This document shows, one piece after another, positions 1 to 8,434 of a stretch of 64,000 nt of DNA; within the stretch, counting starts at the first letter, position 1; each line of letters opens with the position of its first letter. This DNA is from Gammaproteobacteria bacterium (GTDB taxonomy: Bacteria; Pseudomonadota; Gammaproteobacteria; Pseudomonadales; Halieaceae). The position numbers and the translations under genes are program-made. The notes below the pieces were generated by a model. That model searched no databases. It saw only the letters and a program-made list of their open reading frames with translations, and was not told where the DNA came from. The stretch is taken from assembly GCA_024644535.1 (NCBI GenBank), contig JAHEKX010000008.1, positions 37,098 through 101,097 of the forward strand, given 5' to 3'.

Positions 1-63
1 CTCGCTGAATCCCAGATATTCGAGCCGGACGAGAACCGCAGGTTCGACATTTTGCGACCATAG
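1..63 (+). CDS. Possible C-terminal end of a gene entering from the left
   Basis: Frame 1 is open from the first base to a TAG at 61-63 and gives a hydrophilic 20-residue tail ending in DILRP. It lies 90 bp upstream of the SnoaL-like gene on the same strand. Twenty codons are too few to name a family, and an open stretch this short can occur by chance. Confidence 0.3.
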   Translation, partial: LAESQIFEPDENRRFDILRP

Positions 64-153
64 GAGCAACGTGGGCGCAGGAGCGCGCATCGACATTATT
101 ATGATCAAGGAAGTAAACTCTACTCGACGAATAACAATAAAGGAACGGCGACC

Positions 154-693
154 ATGGACCCCAAGCTTCAAGCGTTGCTCGATAAACAAGAAATCTACGA
201 ACTCATCTACGCCTACTGCAATGCCGCTGATCGGCACGACAATGAGCTTATGCGTTCGCTCTACCATGATGATGCAATTGATGAGCACGGTGATTTTTAT
301 ACAGGTCCGGCGATGGGCTTTATCGATGAGCTCCCCAACATTCAAATCCCGATGCTGGGGCTGCACCACAACGTCACCACCATCAATTTAAAGCTTGATG
401 GCGACTATGCAGAAGGTGAAGTGTATCTGATCGCTTTCCACAAAATAGACACCGATGAAGGCCCTGTAGATTTGCTAATTGGTGGCCGTTATTTCGACAA
501 GTACGAGAAACGCGAAGGCATCTGGAAATTTTCGCATCGTGCCATTGTTGCTGATTGGGCTAACTACCATAGCCCCTCTATTTCGACGCTAGACGAAACC
601 ATCGTGCACGGTGCGAAAATCGGAAAGCCTGGGCCTACCGACCCCTCATATGCCTTCTTCAAGTTGTTTAAACGTGGCCCCAGGACCGAATAA
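154..693 (+). CDS. SnoaL-like / NTF2-fold protein
   Basis: A 179-residue protein. The first ~135 residues look like the SnoaL-like (NTF2 superfamily) cone fold: an N-terminal helix with a YELIYAYCNAADRHD segment, a LYHDDAIDEHG segment with acidic and His residues facing the pocket, a central LHHN motif, and a last strand ending KFSHRAIVADW. Such proteins include polyketide cyclases, steroid isomerases and dehydratase-like enzymes, and many have unknown substrates. The ATG is preceded by AAAGGA about 9 bases upstream. It sits in a block with a P450, crotonase and esterase, so a role in breaking down a cyclic or lipid-like compound is plausible but inferred. Confidence 0.8.
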   Translation: MDPKLQALLDKQEIYELIYAYCNAADRHDNELMRSLYHDDAIDEHGDFYTGPAMGFIDELPNIQIPMLGLHHNVTTINLKLDGDYAEGEVYLIAFHKIDTDEGPVDLLIGGRYFDKYEKREGIWKFSHRAIVADWANYHSPSISTLDETIVHGAKIGKPGPTDPSYAFFKLFKRGPRTE

Positions 694-790
694 GCCGATC
701 TTGACGCGCACAGGACTCGGTCGATAATGAGGGTATGCAGAACATCGAGTTACAGTGCTGTCGTAGCCGAACTCGCAGTCCAGTCCCGCA

Positions 791-823
791 TCAGGATAGC
801 GTTAAACTAAACGCTAATCCTGA
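791..823. terminator. Hairpin between convergent genes
   Basis: An inverted repeat of 13 base pairs with one bulged A (TCAGGAT/ATCCTGA then AGCGTT/AACGCT, loop AAACTA) overlaps the stop codon of the M20 gene and lies 98 bp after the SnoaL-like gene. Neither side has a clear T-run, so it is not a textbook intrinsic terminator, but its place between two convergent genes fits transcript-end formation or 3' protection. Confidence 0.45.
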
Positions 824-2100
824 AGCAAGTCCAGCGCCATGGCCGTCATCGCTTTGACACCAGTGTCTATCGATTTGGCCGGATCGGGCGCAAAAAACGG
901 GGAATGTAACGAAGGTAATTTCGTTTCGCCGCGCTGAAAAGCCTGCCATTTGTCATCGGGCACAACGCCTAATCTAATCATAAAACTGGGGATTTTTTCG
1001 TCCGTGCGCCCATAACGGGCGAAATCTTCACCCCCCATTTCTTTGGTCACCTCAATCACGTTATCCGCACCGACAACGGACCTCATCACATTCACGCTGC
1101 GCGCCACCAATTCTGGATCATTCCAAAGCGCAGGTGTGTACTCATCTTTGACTTCAACTTCCGGTAGCAAATTCTCTGGAAACCCCATTGCCTCGGCATT
1201 TTTAATCGCAATGCGGCGAATACCCTGTAATAGAGTGTCTCGCGTTGCATCTGAATAAGAGCGAACGGTTAGCTGCAAAGTGGCCGAATCGGGAATAATG
1301 TTATGTTTAGTCCCTGCATGTATCGAACCAACTGTGACAACACCCGGCTCGACAGGGTGAATCTCTCGTGAGACCAGCGTCTGCAAATCCATGATAATCG
1401 ATGCCGCTAGCACGATCGGGTCTTTGGCGTTGTGCGGGTAGGCGCCGTGCCCACCGATACCTTTTAGCTGAATATCCACTGAATCGACATTCGCCATCAT
1501 CCAGCCGGGCACGTAGCCAATTTGGCCCGCGGGTAAGGTTGCTAAGGTATGCAGCGACAAATTGTAATCAGGCGTCGCAAACTTTTCGAACAGACCATCG
1601 GCTAACATGGCTTTAGCACCGGCACCTCTCTCTTCCGCGGGCTGCGCGATAACCATCAAAGTGCCTTGCCAAGCGTCTTTTTGAGCCGCTAAATTTAGGG
1701 CGGTCTCGGTACCCACTGTCATGTGCACGTCGTGACCGCAAGCATGCATGACGTGCACCTCTTGACCCGTCATTTCAAGGGCTTTTACTTGACTGGCATA
1801 GGGCAGTCCCGTCTGCTCCTGCACCGGCAAACCATCGGTGTCCATACGGATCATCAGCGTCGGACCTTCTCCGTTTTTTAGCAGACCGACTACTCCATAA
1901 CCGCCAATGTTCTCCGTGACCTCAAACCCAGCCGACCGCCAAGTGTCGGCCAACATCGCTGCAGTTTTCTGCTCTTGAAACGACAATTCGGGGTTAGCAT
2001 GTAAATGCTCGTAAAAGCCCAAACGGTCAAAATCTTGCGCGCTGATCGCATTAGACACCAACAAAACGGTGGCAACAGTTGCAATACGAAGTAAAGACAT
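814..2100 (-). CDS. Secreted M20-family amidohydrolase
   Basis: A 428-residue zinc peptidase/amidohydrolase of the M20D type (aminoacylase, IAA-amino-acid hydrolase and hippurate hydrolase relatives). A signal peptide with a VATVLLVSNAISA core covers residues 1-21, so it should act in the periplasm. Metal and catalytic motifs are RMDTDGLP (85-92), HACGHDVH (119-126), PAEE (154-157) and MGGEDFARY near the C-terminus; the dimerisation domain lies between. An in-frame ATG five codons upstream is possible, but GAGG sits nine bases before the ATG at 2100, so I prefer this start. The likely reaction is removal of an acyl or aromatic group from an N-acyl amino acid; the substrate is not evident. Confidence 0.88.
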   Translation of the reverse strand: MSLLRIATVATVLLVSNAISAQDFDRLGFYEHLHANPELSFQEQKTAAMLADTWRSAGFEVTENIGGYGVVGLLKNGEGPTLMIRMDTDGLPVQEQTGLPYASQVKALEMTGQEVHVMHACGHDVHMTVGTETALNLAAQKDAWQGTLMVIAQPAEERGAGAKAMLADGLFEKFATPDYNLSLHTLATLPAGQIGYVPGWMMANVDSVDIQLKGIGGHGAYPHNAKDPIVLAASIIMDLQTLVSREIHPVEPGVVTVGSIHAGTKHNIIPDSATLQLTVRSYSDATRDTLLQGIRRIAIKNAEAMGFPENLLPEVEVKDEYTPALWNDPELVARSVNVMRSVVGADNVIEVTKEMGGEDFARYGRTDEKIPSFMIRLGVVPDDKWQAFQRGETKLPSLHSPFFAPDPAKSIDTGVKAMTAMALDLLQD

Positions 2101-2205
2101 CAGAATAAGCCTCATAAGTTTTAATGAAGTCTAACAAAGCCGCTTCAAGTAGCAATGCTATTTCGATACCGCATTCAAGACTTCGCGTTAACACTGGAGC
2201 AATGC

Positions 2206-2874
2206 ATGAGTCAATTTACAGGTAAATCTGTGTGGATAACCTCCGCGAATCGATACATGGGCCCTGCTATTGCAGAAGAGTTCGAGCGCCTTGGCGCGGT
2301 CGTAACACGCGATCAAGGAACCCTATATGATGACAACTACCTGCGCGAGACTCTCCCAGAAATACCCGATATCGTAATTGCCAATTTGGCCGAACCCCCT
2401 CGCAAAGATGCTTTAGAGGCCATTCAAAACGACGATTGGAACGTATTGTTTGACCATCTTGTCCACCCCTTAATGCGCATAGTGCGCCATGTCAGTGGAC
2501 CCATGAAGGCTCGAGCGCATGGTAAGATTATCGCAGTGACTTCAGCCGCACCTCTACGAGGCATTCCTTTTGCCTCTGGTTACTGCGCTGCGCGGGGCGC
2601 ACAAAACGCCTTTATTAAAGGTGCGGGCTTGGAGCTGGCGAAGTTCGGGGTACAAGCTAACGCGATAGGGCAAAACTACATCGAAAACGACACCTACTAC
2701 CCGCCAGAACTTATGGAGGATCCGCGCTTTATTAGCAGCTTGGCATCGCAAGTTCCGACCAAAAAAGTGGGCGCGAGTCTCGAAACGGCAAAGCTAGCGG
2801 CTTATCTAGCAGACCCCGACGTGCAGCACGTCGTGGGTCAGATCATACCCTTAGCTGGGGGATGGACGACTTAG
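2206..2874 (+). CDS. Candidate halohydrin dehalogenase (SDR fold)
   Basis: A 222-residue short-chain dehydrogenase/reductase fold in which the cofactor and catalytic motifs have been replaced. The glycine-rich nucleotide motif is absent; residues 12-19 read T-x4-Y-x-G (TSANRYMG). The catalytic set is S113-x12-Y126-x3-R130, with Arg where dehydrogenases have Lys. These two patterns are the signatures of halohydrin dehalogenases (HheA-G), which convert vicinal halohydrins to epoxides without NAD(P)H. AIGQNY followed by a Tyr-rich loop matches the halide-site region of HheC, and the end PLAGGW matches its LAGGF. An upstream ATG at 2155 is less likely because GGAG lies six bases before the ATG at 2206. 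The alternative is an inactive SDR relative. No P-loop, signal peptide or membrane segment is seen. Confidence 0.8.
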   Translation: MSQFTGKSVWITSANRYMGPAIAEEFERLGAVVTRDQGTLYDDNYLRETLPEIPDIVIANLAEPPRKDALEAIQNDDWNVLFDHLVHPLMRIVRHVSGPMKARAHGKIIAVTSAAPLRGIPFASGYCAARGAQNAFIKGAGLELAKFGVQANAIGQNYIENDTYYPPELMEDPRFISSLASQVPTKKVGASLETAKLAAYLADPDVQHVVGQIIPLAGGWTT

Positions 2875-2904
2875 CGCTACCCCCTTGCATCACCGAGAGC
2901 GTGC

Positions 2905-3693
2905 CTACTTACCTTGAAACTTCGCTTGACGCCGCTCTACGAAACTTTGCACGCCCTCGACAGCATCTTGACTTTGCATCAGCTCTGCTTGCACAGGATC
3001 AAGCGCGTCAATACAAGCTTGAACGCCCTCATTTAAGAACCGACGGGCGCTGGCTTTGGTCGCCTGAATCGCTAAAGGCGCCTGGGTGGTGGCAATATGC
3101 TGTGCCAACTCAAGAGCTCGATCAAACTCTTGCCCCACAGGAACCACCTCTTGAACTAGGCCGATCCGTAAAGCTTCGGCCGCGTCAAACACATCGCTGG
3201 TCAGCAAGTGGTACATGGCGTTACCCCAACCAGCGCGCTCCACAAAGCGGAAGGTTGCTCCGCCCGTTGCGTGAATACCTCGGGCGGGCTCAAGTTGAGA
3301 AAATCGGGCGTTATCGGCGGCAATCACAATATCGCCAGCCAATGCCAACTCGATACCAAAGGTGTAGGTAATGCCTTTTACCGCGGTGATGACGGGCTTT
3401 TTACAAGCTCGACCCAAAGCAACGGGGTCGCAGCCCTCACGTGGACGACTGACACCGGTGGAATCTTCCATCGCATTAGTCCACTTGGGTAAATCCAAAC
3501 CCGCAGTAAAATGGTCGCCGTGGCCGTGAATCAGGCCGACCCAAAGACTATCGTCCTCGTCTAGGCGGGTAAAAGCCTCGACCAATTGCTTCGCCATGGT
3601 GGGGGTATAACCGTTGTATTTATCGGGACGATTCAGGCCAATTAAAAAGACATTACCGCGCACCTCGGTGCTGATAGAACCTTCGTTACTCAT
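2905..3693 (-). CDS. Enoyl-CoA hydratase/isomerase (crotonase) family protein
   Basis: A 262-residue crotonase-fold acyl-CoA enzyme. The oxyanion-hole segments HFTAGLDLPKW and GITYTFGIELALAGD are present. The two catalytic glutamates of enoyl-CoA hydratase are both kept, in GIEL and QLEP, exactly 20 residues apart as in the family. An AGGATAAGC tract precedes the ATG. It converges on the halohydrin-dehalogenase candidate with 30 bp between stops. Hydration of an enoyl-CoA in beta-oxidation is the most likely reaction; isomerase or other crotonase chemistry cannot be excluded. Confidence 0.9.
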   Translation of the reverse strand: MSNEGSISTEVRGNVFLIGLNRPDKYNGYTPTMAKQLVEAFTRLDEDDSLWVGLIHGHGDHFTAGLDLPKWTNAMEDSTGVSRPREGCDPVALGRACKKPVITAVKGITYTFGIELALAGDIVIAADNARFSQLEPARGIHATGGATFRFVERAGWGNAMYHLLTSDVFDAAEALRIGLVQEVVPVGQEFDRALELAQHIATTQAPLAIQATKASARRFLNEGVQACIDALDPVQAELMQSQDAVEGVQSFVERRQAKFQGK

Positions 3694-3737
3694 GCTTATC
3701 CTTATCGTTGTGATGAATTCGTTAGTCGCTATGATTG

Positions 3738-4604
3738 TTAGATAATCGAGGCGATACCCGTAGTAACCAAAACCAGGATCAATAACAGGCCATACACTAT
3801 CATCAAAGACCCAAATTTAGACCACGACAAGACTCGCGATTGCTCGTAATACACTCTAAGACTGGTCACGCAATAAAACAGACCGTAGGGAAGTACCGCA
3901 AGCTCTAGAGGGCCATGAAGTCCAGCAGGTAATATCCACTCTAGGCTCACAACAATCGAACCTACTAAAAACATCGCGCTGTGGTTCGAAACCTGAAGAA
4001 TTAGGTGTTCCATGAAATAACGCCGAGGGCGCCAGTACCAAAGCATCATAGTGGCGGCGAACAGTGGCATTAAAACGAACATACCTTTGGGTACATTCGC
4101 TACGAAGCGCTGTGACAAAGACGCTCCGTTGTCGTTTAAGGCTTGCTCGCACGCCCTTTTTATCTTTGGCAACAAATAATCTTGAGCAGGACCGCTGTAT
4201 TGAACGTCACAGGGCTGTGTCTGCTCTGCCCCTCCTTCATCCGAAGGCTGTTCCGTCTTCACTTCTATGAGTGGTGTATCCACTTCAGAGTCGCTTATAC
4301 GTGCATCAATAGAGAGCAGTAGAAAAAAACCTATCGTAACAAGTAAATACAAACGCAGAGGGGGTAAGAACTGCGCGCGCTGACCCGCAAAATAGTGTTT
4401 AGGTAATTCTCCCGGACGAACCAACAAGAGCCCAAGCGTACGCCAGAGGCGAGAATCTGCGTGGGTGAAGGCCTCGGTAAACTCACCCAAAAAACCCAGT
4501 ACCGAAGGTATCTTCGGGTTATGTTTTTGACCGCATTGGGCACAGTAGGGGCCGGACAGTGGCGTACTACAGTTTTGGCATTGTGTCACGAACCCTCCCG
4601 TCAC
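3738..4604 (-). CDS. DUF3667-like membrane protein with zinc ribbon
   Basis: A 288-residue protein that starts with a CxxC-x7-CxxC zinc ribbon (CQNCSTPLSG, then CAQCGQKH), followed by a conserved cytosolic segment with DSRLWRTLGLLL and RPGELPKHYFAGQR, and then several hydrophobic spans (around residues 83-98, 175-190, 205-222, 265-285). This layout matches DUF3667, whose function is unknown. It probably starts at GTG in a TAGTG overlap with the stop of the upstream DUF302-like gene, which suggests coupled translation. An acidic linker of about 50 residues follows the first membrane span. Confidence 0.7.
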   Translation of the reverse strand: MTGGFVTQCQNCSTPLSGPYCAQCGQKHNPKIPSVLGFLGEFTEAFTHADSRLWRTLGLLLVRPGELPKHYFAGQRAQFLPPLRLYLLVTIGFFLLLSIDARISDSEVDTPLIEVKTEQPSDEGGAEQTQPCDVQYSGPAQDYLLPKIKRACEQALNDNGASLSQRFVANVPKGMFVLMPLFAATMMLWYWRPRRYFMEHLILQVSNHSAMFLVGSIVVSLEWILPAGLHGPLELAVLPYGLFYCVTSLRVYYEQSRVLSWSKFGSLMIVYGLLLILVLVTTGIASII

Positions 4605-5499
4605 TACTCTCCGTTAACGGCCGCGGTTAAGGCCCCTTGAATGGCTTTTGGACTTGGCATCAAAGTCATAAAGCTGTGTTTACCCATCATGCTCAAGTCT
4701 GGGAAGTGCACCGCCATTCTAAAACGCATATGCAAGGCTATGACCTCGCCATCCACGACCAACACCTGATAGGGTAAGTATGCCGAAGATTTGTACTCTT
4801 TAAAATCGACAACACTCATTTGATAGGCGTCATCGTGATACTTGCCATTATCACCTTCGCCAGTCATGGACACACCAAAGATGACGGTATCGGCGCGATC
4901 TAGGACTACTTCGTACAGCGCGCCGTGTTATTGGCAAGTCCGGCTCTTACTGCGTCTAAAGCCGCCTGTTGAGACTCGAATTCACCAAGAACATAGGGGT
5001 CATCGAAATACTCCATACCAAAGGTATAGCGATATTTCCGAAGTTTTTTCTCGGTAAGACCCTTGCCTGAGCCAAACGCTTCACCTTCACCTAAGGTCGC
5101 AGCGAGTGCCTGTGTGTGCACACCCATGTCTGCGTCAATTCGATAGGCCTTACCCAAATACTCCGGATTGAGATAGCTTACCTGTACGCCATCTTCAACT
5201 TGAGTGACGCCAACCCGCAGTGTCGATGCAAAACCGCTAAGCTTGCCTTCGTTAGACAGCGCTCTCAAGCCACTTGAAGACACCACCAGCGCCGACGCGC
5301 CTTCGTAAGGACGATAATCTGTTAGAACGTCAAAGCCTGAGTTTTGAAGTTTTGCTTTCACATCGACCACAACCCCTTCAAAGGCCGAGTCCGATGTATA
5401 AGCAAGAACAAAGGGCTTATATCGATCCGCCGCCTGGCTGGGCACAGCGGCGATGAATAAAACCAGCAAAAAAACATGTCGCAAGCGAGCATACATCAT
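4604..5499 (-). pseudogene. DUF302-like secreted protein, disrupted by a frameshift
   Basis: Two adjacent open frames form one protein. The first part has a signal peptide (MMYARLRHVFLLVLFIAAVPSQA) and runs through a GMEYFDDPYVLGEF segment to a premature stop at 4906-4908. The second part, in another frame, carries on with ALYEVVLDRADTVIFG and the conserved FPDLSMMGKHSFM end. The frames join if one G is restored in the GC-rich run near 4919-4925 (ACG-GC-GCG instead of ACG-GGC-GCG). The family is periplasmic and related to DUF302; its function is unknown to me. AAGGG lies seven bases before the ATG at 5499. The lesion may be a true mutation or a base-calling error. Confidence 0.72.
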
Positions 5500-5581
5500 A
5501 AGACTACCCTTAATATTATTATTTTCGAATATGCCCAGACTAGCATGCCTACCCACGAATGCAAACAAAAGTGGCGTGGTA

Positions 5582-6820
5582 CTACAAACGCGTAACCTCG
5601 ACCATTAGCTTACTGTAGCCCCGCACAAAGTTGGATTTAACGCGTTCGGGCTCTTCCAAAACCTTGATGTCAGCAAACCGCTTAAGAAGCTCTTCCCACA
5701 AGATTCGCAACTGCATTTCCCCCAAACGGTTGCCCATACAACGGTGAATACCGAAACCAAAGGACATGTGCCTGCGGGCATTGGGTCGATCAATGATCAG
5801 TGAATATGGATCGTCAATCATGGTGTCGTCGTGGTTGCCCGATAAATACCACATCACGACTTTATCGCCTTGATTGATTTACTTTCCTCGAAATTCCACA
5901 TCGCACTTCGCCGTACGACGCATATGCATCAACGGCGTCTGCCAGCGAATAATCTCGGAGACCATGTTTGGAATCAAACTATGGTCAGCACGCAGTTTGT
6001 CGAATTCTTTTGGAAATTTGTTCAGCGCATAGACGCCGCCGCTCATCGAGTTACGGGTCGTGTCATTACCGCCTACAATCAAGAGCAACAAGTTACCCAG
6101 ATACAACATGGGGTCGTTAACCATATCTCTCGTATTAGGGTCACGCTTCATTAACGAGATCAAATCAAATCGTCCCGTGGTTTCATCGCATTCATGCCAC
6201 AGTCGCGTAAAATACTCTAAACACGCACCCAAGCCCGCCCCGCGCTCTTCGTCGGTAAAGCTACCACCGGTAATTTCGGGTGTACCCGCCGCCAGATCCG
6301 ACCAGTAAGGCAACAGATTCCGGTCTTCGTAAGGAAACGCAAAGATTGTGGCCAACATCTTGGTCGTTAAATCAATACTGACCCGACTTACCCAATCAAA
6401 GGGCTCACCTTCGGGTAGGTCATCTAACACCTCAGCAACCCGCCCGCGAATCAGCGACTCGAACTCAACCAAATTTTTGGGGGCGACGACTGGCTGAACC
6501 GCTTGCCTTTGAACATCGTGCCCGGGTTGATCCATCGATATAAAATTACGAATGGGGATTTCTTCACCCACATCACCAATGACGATCGTGGGCTCTGACG
6601 AAAACCGCTTGTGATCAGAATCGATGGCCACAATATCTTCATAGCGAGTAATGGACCAAAACGGGCCAAAGGCGCTATCGGGGCAGTAATGCACAGGGTC
6701 TTCGGCGCGCAAGCGCTCGAAATAAGGCGCCCAGGCGTCGTGTTCGTAAATCGTTGAGTCACTCACATCTAAGGTAGCGAGCGAAATATTTCTGGCGGGG
6801 GCACTCATAGTGTAACCCAT
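5582..6820 (-). pseudogene. CYP153-type cytochrome P450 interrupted by an in-frame UAA
   Basis: A full-length (412-codon) bacterial P450 with one in-frame TAA at 5879-5881 after codon 313; the frame continues without a shift on both sides, and the downstream part reads [15 protein letters not shown] as in intact homologues. Motifs: I-helix VGGNDTTRNSMSGG, ExxR as EIIR, HMRRTA, and the heme loop [27 protein letters not shown] and VSRVSIDLTTKMLATIF are typical of CYP153, the terminal alkane/fatty-acid hydroxylases. The truncated product lacks the heme-ligand Cys and would be inactive. A separate restart at the ATG at 5857 would give only a heme-loop fragment. It may be a recent nonsense mutation, a sequence error, or readthrough. 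Confidence 0.85.
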
Positions 6821-6945
6821 ATCATTATTATTTCAGGGTTCAATATACGACTTACAGGCCCGATTACAAACCCCTTGGGGAGTCATTACCGGCCATAGGG
6901 ACTGTCTTTTGTTGCCACAACCGCAAGACAGCCCCTGCAATTGAA

Positions 6946-7896
6946 CTAAAGCTGCAGCAGTGCTCGCAGACTTCTCAAGATATCCATCGATGCTTGCTCG
7001 GCAATGGGACCAGAAAGCAGCATTTCAAAGGCATGAATCGCACCTGGATAAACATGCAACTCGGTGGGCACCCCCGCGCACATCAATCGTTTTGCGTAAT
7101 CGATGTCTTCCTCCATGAATAGATCCAAGGCCCCCGTGTACATGAAGGTAGTGGGCAATCCGGCTAAATCAGAAGCTCTCGCGGGAGCCGCGTAAGGAGA
7201 CACGTCCTCGCCTCCCGGTTTACAGCCAAGCAGTGCGCCCCACCCGTAACGATTCGAAGCACTTGTCCATATAAACTCACCAACTGGCGGTGCAGGTTCT
7301 ACAGTCGATGCTGTTCGGTCATCCAGCATAGGGTAAATTAAGTATTGCCCTAACAGCGAACGGTCACCGCGGTCTCGCAGCAACAAACTCAAAGCGGCCG
7401 CCAAGCCACCGCCGGCACTCTCGCCCATCGAAACGATTCGCGATGCATCAAACCCCAGAGCCTCTGCATTTGCGAGCGTCCACTGATAACCGGCATAGCA
7501 GTCTTCCGCGGGAATGGGGTGCGCATACTCTGGCGCCAGGCGATAATCGACACTCACGACGGCGATACCGAGCTTGTCCACCAAAAGTTTGTTACGGACC
7601 TCCATCATCTCGGGAGTACCCATTACCATGCCGCCACCATGAATGTGATACACCACCGGCAATGCTTCCTCAGAGCGATTTTCAGGCTGGTAAATCACCA
7701 ACCTCAACTCGTGACCATCTGCTAAGGTGGTAAACACCGTTTCAGAGCTCACCGGCAGATCTTGCACGTGCTCTAAACCAATGGCTTGCGTGCGCTGCTC
7801 ACGCATAACTTGCAGCGTTTCAGCATTGATCTCATAGGCCATTTCCGGATCTGTCATAGGTTCCAACGAGGGGTGTACTAGGTGTTTGTATGACAC
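6946..7896 (-). CDS. HSL-family (family IV) alpha/beta-hydrolase esterase
   Basis: A 316-residue cytosolic esterase. The oxyanion motif HGGG is at 86-89, the nucleophile motif GESAGG has Ser160, the acid lies in GALDLFMEED, and the catalytic His is in GAIHAFE. This is the layout of hormone-sensitive-lipase-like carboxylesterases. The start is GTG, supported by AGGAGG five bases upstream. It lies 125 bp upstream of the broken P450 on the same strand and 30 bp downstream of the MAPEG gene, so these may share a transcript. It probably hydrolyses short-chain or lactone esters; the substrate is not shown. Confidence 0.9.
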   Translation of the reverse strand: MSYKHLVHPSLEPMTDPEMAYEINAETLQVMREQRTQAIGLEHVQDLPVSSETVFTTLADGHELRLVIYQPENRSEEALPVVYHIHGGGMVMGTPEMMEVRNKLLVDKLGIAVVSVDYRLAPEYAHPIPAEDCYAGYQWTLANAEALGFDASRIVSMGESAGGGLAAALSLLLRDRGDRSLLGQYLIYPMLDDRTASTVEPAPPVGEFIWTSASNRYGWGALLGCKPGGEDVSPYAAPARASDLAGLPTTFMYTGALDLFMEEDIDYAKRLMCAGVPTELHVYPGAIHAFEMLLSGPIAEQASMDILRSLRALLQL

Positions 7897-7926
7897 AAAA
7901 GCCTCCTATTAGACACAGGATCTAAG

Positions 7927-8355
7927 TTATAGCGTCGCCATCAGTGCATGAACACTGAGTGCAATAAGGCAAACGCTGGACAACATAAACAATAAAAAAC
8001 GAACGGGAACCGTATTGATCGTGGCTTGCCACAGACTGTGTGCTATGCGCAACAGCGTGTATCCCCACGCAAGCTGTGCATTCAAGCCATCGCCAAAACC
8101 TGACAACGCTAGCACCATCACCACAGCATAAAACAGGGTAGGTTGCTCCATCAGGTGATTGTAGTTATGGGCCTTCCACATTACCTCGGGCGGCAACACG
8201 GCTTCTAAATCCGATCCGCGAGCCCCTTTTTTCGTGGTTTTTAAATCGACACCCGCACCCTTGAAAGACCCAATACGAGTGACCAGAAGCCACCCCCACA
8301 TAATCATAGACCAAGCAATTAAAACCGCAGCTGGCGCAAGAATTGGAGAAGACAT
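7927..8355 (-). CDS. MAPEG-family membrane protein
   Basis: A 142-residue integral membrane protein with four hydrophobic segments and the family motif HNYNHLMEQPTLFYAVV at the second span. MAPEG proteins include microsomal glutathione transferases and leukotriene synthases; bacterial members are mostly uncharacterised and may act in lipid peroxide or electrophile detoxification. It precedes the esterase by 30 bp on the same strand. A TTGACC half-element lies about 30 bp upstream of the start. Confidence 0.87.
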   Translation of the reverse strand: MSSPILAPAAVLIAWSMIMWGWLLVTRIGSFKGAGVDLKTTKKGARGSDLEAVLPPEVMWKAHNYNHLMEQPTLFYAVVMVLALSGFGDGLNAQLAWGYTLLRIAHSLWQATINTVPVRFLLFMLSSVCLIALSVHALMATL

Positions 8356-8434
8356 AGCTATTCCTTAGTTATTATTTAAGGTCGGTCAAGAGTGCCTCAG
8401 CCTCCACCAAAAAACCAGTCTTAAGTACTTTAAG

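Noticed and set aside
71-391. 106-codon plus-strand frame starting at GTG
   Set aside because: It overlaps the SnoaL-like gene in another frame and has no domain; the SnoaL-like ATG has the better ribosome site.
2206-2874. Ordinary NAD(P)H-dependent short-chain dehydrogenase
   Set aside because: The glycine-rich motif is missing and YxxxK is replaced by YxxxR, as in halohydrin dehalogenases.
5582-6820. Two separate P450-related genes
   Set aside because: Both parts are in one frame with a single UAA between them, so they are one interrupted gene.
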